This document shows positions 63,162 through 64,000 of a DNA stretch of 64,000 nucleotides, piece by piece. Within the stretch, counting starts at the first letter, position 1, and each line of letters starts with the position of its first letter. The translations under genes were made by a program, and so were the position numbers. The notes beneath the pieces were generated by a model. That model was not told the DNA's origin. It saw only the letters and a list, made by a program, of their open reading frames with translations, and made no database searches. The DNA comes from Heterobasidion occidentale (lineage: Eukaryota > Basidiomycota > Agaricomycetes > Russulales > Bondarzewiaceae). Location of the stretch: NCBI GenBank assembly GCA_039111635.1, contig JBCAQO010000011.1, forward strand, positions 930,001 through 994,000, written 5' to 3'.

Positions 63162-64000
63162 ATGGCTACACCAGAGACTCTCATTGCTTGCTTCCAGCCC
63201 GTTTCTCCTCTCACGATGTACCGCTGGATGCCGAAGCTCGATCATATCGAACCTCAGGTCAAGATCATCGTCGACGCCTTGACCGCCCTGAGCATATCTA
63301 AACGCGGCGATGTTGCTGCACTCGCTTTAGAGACCCATGCACAGAGTACCTGCACTATCTATATCGCTGCTAGCGATATGGACAACTCTCTGGAATCTCA
63401 CTTCCAGATCCTGTGGGATTGTCTGCGACGCGTAGCGCTGTCGACCGGCGGCGCATCTCCCTCACTCGATTCGCCGGCGATCGATGTCGGCGTCGAAGTT
63501 TATAATTTCGTCTGGACGGCATTCTATGATCGATTCTCGAAGAACGCCGAGTCTTTTGTCACTGACTTCATCTCTCAAGTCACTGACCCTATGTTTGGTG
63601 CTAAAATCAGCGAAGAGGAACGTCGCGATCTGCAGACAGCAGAGAATCTATTCGATACCCTTCGCAAGATAGTCACGCCCACGAAGCCTGCGATTGCTGA
63701 TATGAAGAAGATCGTTGCAACACTGAGCCTACTTAATGCCACTCTCAAGCCCTATCTCGATTTTCTCGCACCAAATGCACTAGTGCGACGGTGCTGTGAT
63801 TCGTGTAAGTTGAGCTTGCATCTATCACGCGTCTTCCGCTGACTCTGATTCCTGATCTCTCAGTAGAAAATGTCAGCACAACATTGTCTGGCTCTATTTG
63901 GATGACGTCCTGGATTTACAACCTCCTATTGAAGTCCTCCTCGATACTGCTCGTTCTGCCATAACTCGTTCATGGTTCACACAGTCGCTCCGTGTCATTC
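63162..64000 (+). CDS. OTT_1508-like deaminase-fold protein, type A (copy A5), partial at window end, exon 2 frame disturbed
   Basis: Exon 1 is 63162-63804 (643 nt, the same length as in A1), giving MATPETLIACFQPVSPLTMY and a sequence almost identical to A1 throughout. The intron is 63805-63864. At the start of exon 2, A1 reads NVSTRFVWVYLNETLD. Here one base is missing in the ACAACATTG stretch, so the frame expected from the acceptor does not match the frame that carries the conserved IVWLYLDDVLDLQPPIEVLL and RSWFTQSLRVI. This is either a frameshift or a splice-site change. The deaminase half lies beyond 64,000, so its catalytic residues cannot be judged here. Confidence 0.65.

Noticed and set aside
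1..64000. CRISPR arrays, operons, ribosome-binding sites, tRNA or rRNA genes
   Set aside because: The DNA is eukaryotic. The direct repeats seen are microsatellites or segmental duplications, and I found no tRNA- or rRNA-like segment by eye. A tRNAscan or Rfam search would be decisive.

Overview
The window is nuclear DNA of a filamentous basidiomycete, most likely an Agaricomycete. The reasons are short GT-AG introns (mostly 50-65 nt) in nearly every gene, high coding GC, and basidiomycete-typical families: a multi-pass membrane protein, a SigF-like NTF2 protein, F-box proteins, a Zn2Cys6 regulator, a 2OG-Fe(II) oxygenase relative and OTT_1508-like deaminases. I cannot name the species.

Positions 1-25,000 are mostly ordinary single-copy genes. 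They include a seven-TM-type membrane protein (-), a SigF-like NTF2 protein (-), a flavin monooxygenase (+) with a broken dinucleotide-binding exon, a small Pro-rich protein (-), a decayed 2OG-Fe(II) oxygenase (+) and an F-box protein (+). These are followed by two tandem SUMO genes (-), the splicing factor PRP46/PLRG1 (-), a divergent TFIIS gene (+) and an AAA+ ATPase (+). Positions 25,000-29,100 hold a tandem F-box pair (-), the second copy frameshifted. Positions 30,300-37,700 hold one very large Zn2Cys6 transcription factor gene (-). Its upstream side is about 3 kb of GC-rich noncoding DNA containing a tandem duplication of about 1 kb.

Positions 41,000-64,000 are an accessory cluster built from repeated copies of two related deaminase-fold genes. 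Type B keeps the complete HxE...CxxC zinc-deaminase signature. Type A keeps the His and CxxC zinc ligands but has lost the catalytic Glu in every copy where it can be read. A and B occur as divergent pairs three times: A1/B1, A4/B2 and A5/B3. Similarity by eye suggests each pair duplicates as a unit, because A1 resembles A5 and B1 resembles B3. Two further A pseudogenes, A2 and A3, lie in inverted arms around a central Helitron, so the order is A1(-) B1(+) A2(-) | Helitron | A3(+) B2(-) A4(+), then B3(-) A5(+). The Helitron is itself decayed and carries a 618-bp solo LTR with a perfect 5-bp target duplication. One A pseudogene contains an in-place inversion of about 215 bp. I regard the A/B divergent module as the most novel system here. 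Its role (conflict, self/non-self recognition, genome defence or selfish element) is inference.

Exon boundaries were assigned by hand from splice sites and reading-frame continuity. Family names rest on recognised motifs and not on database searches.
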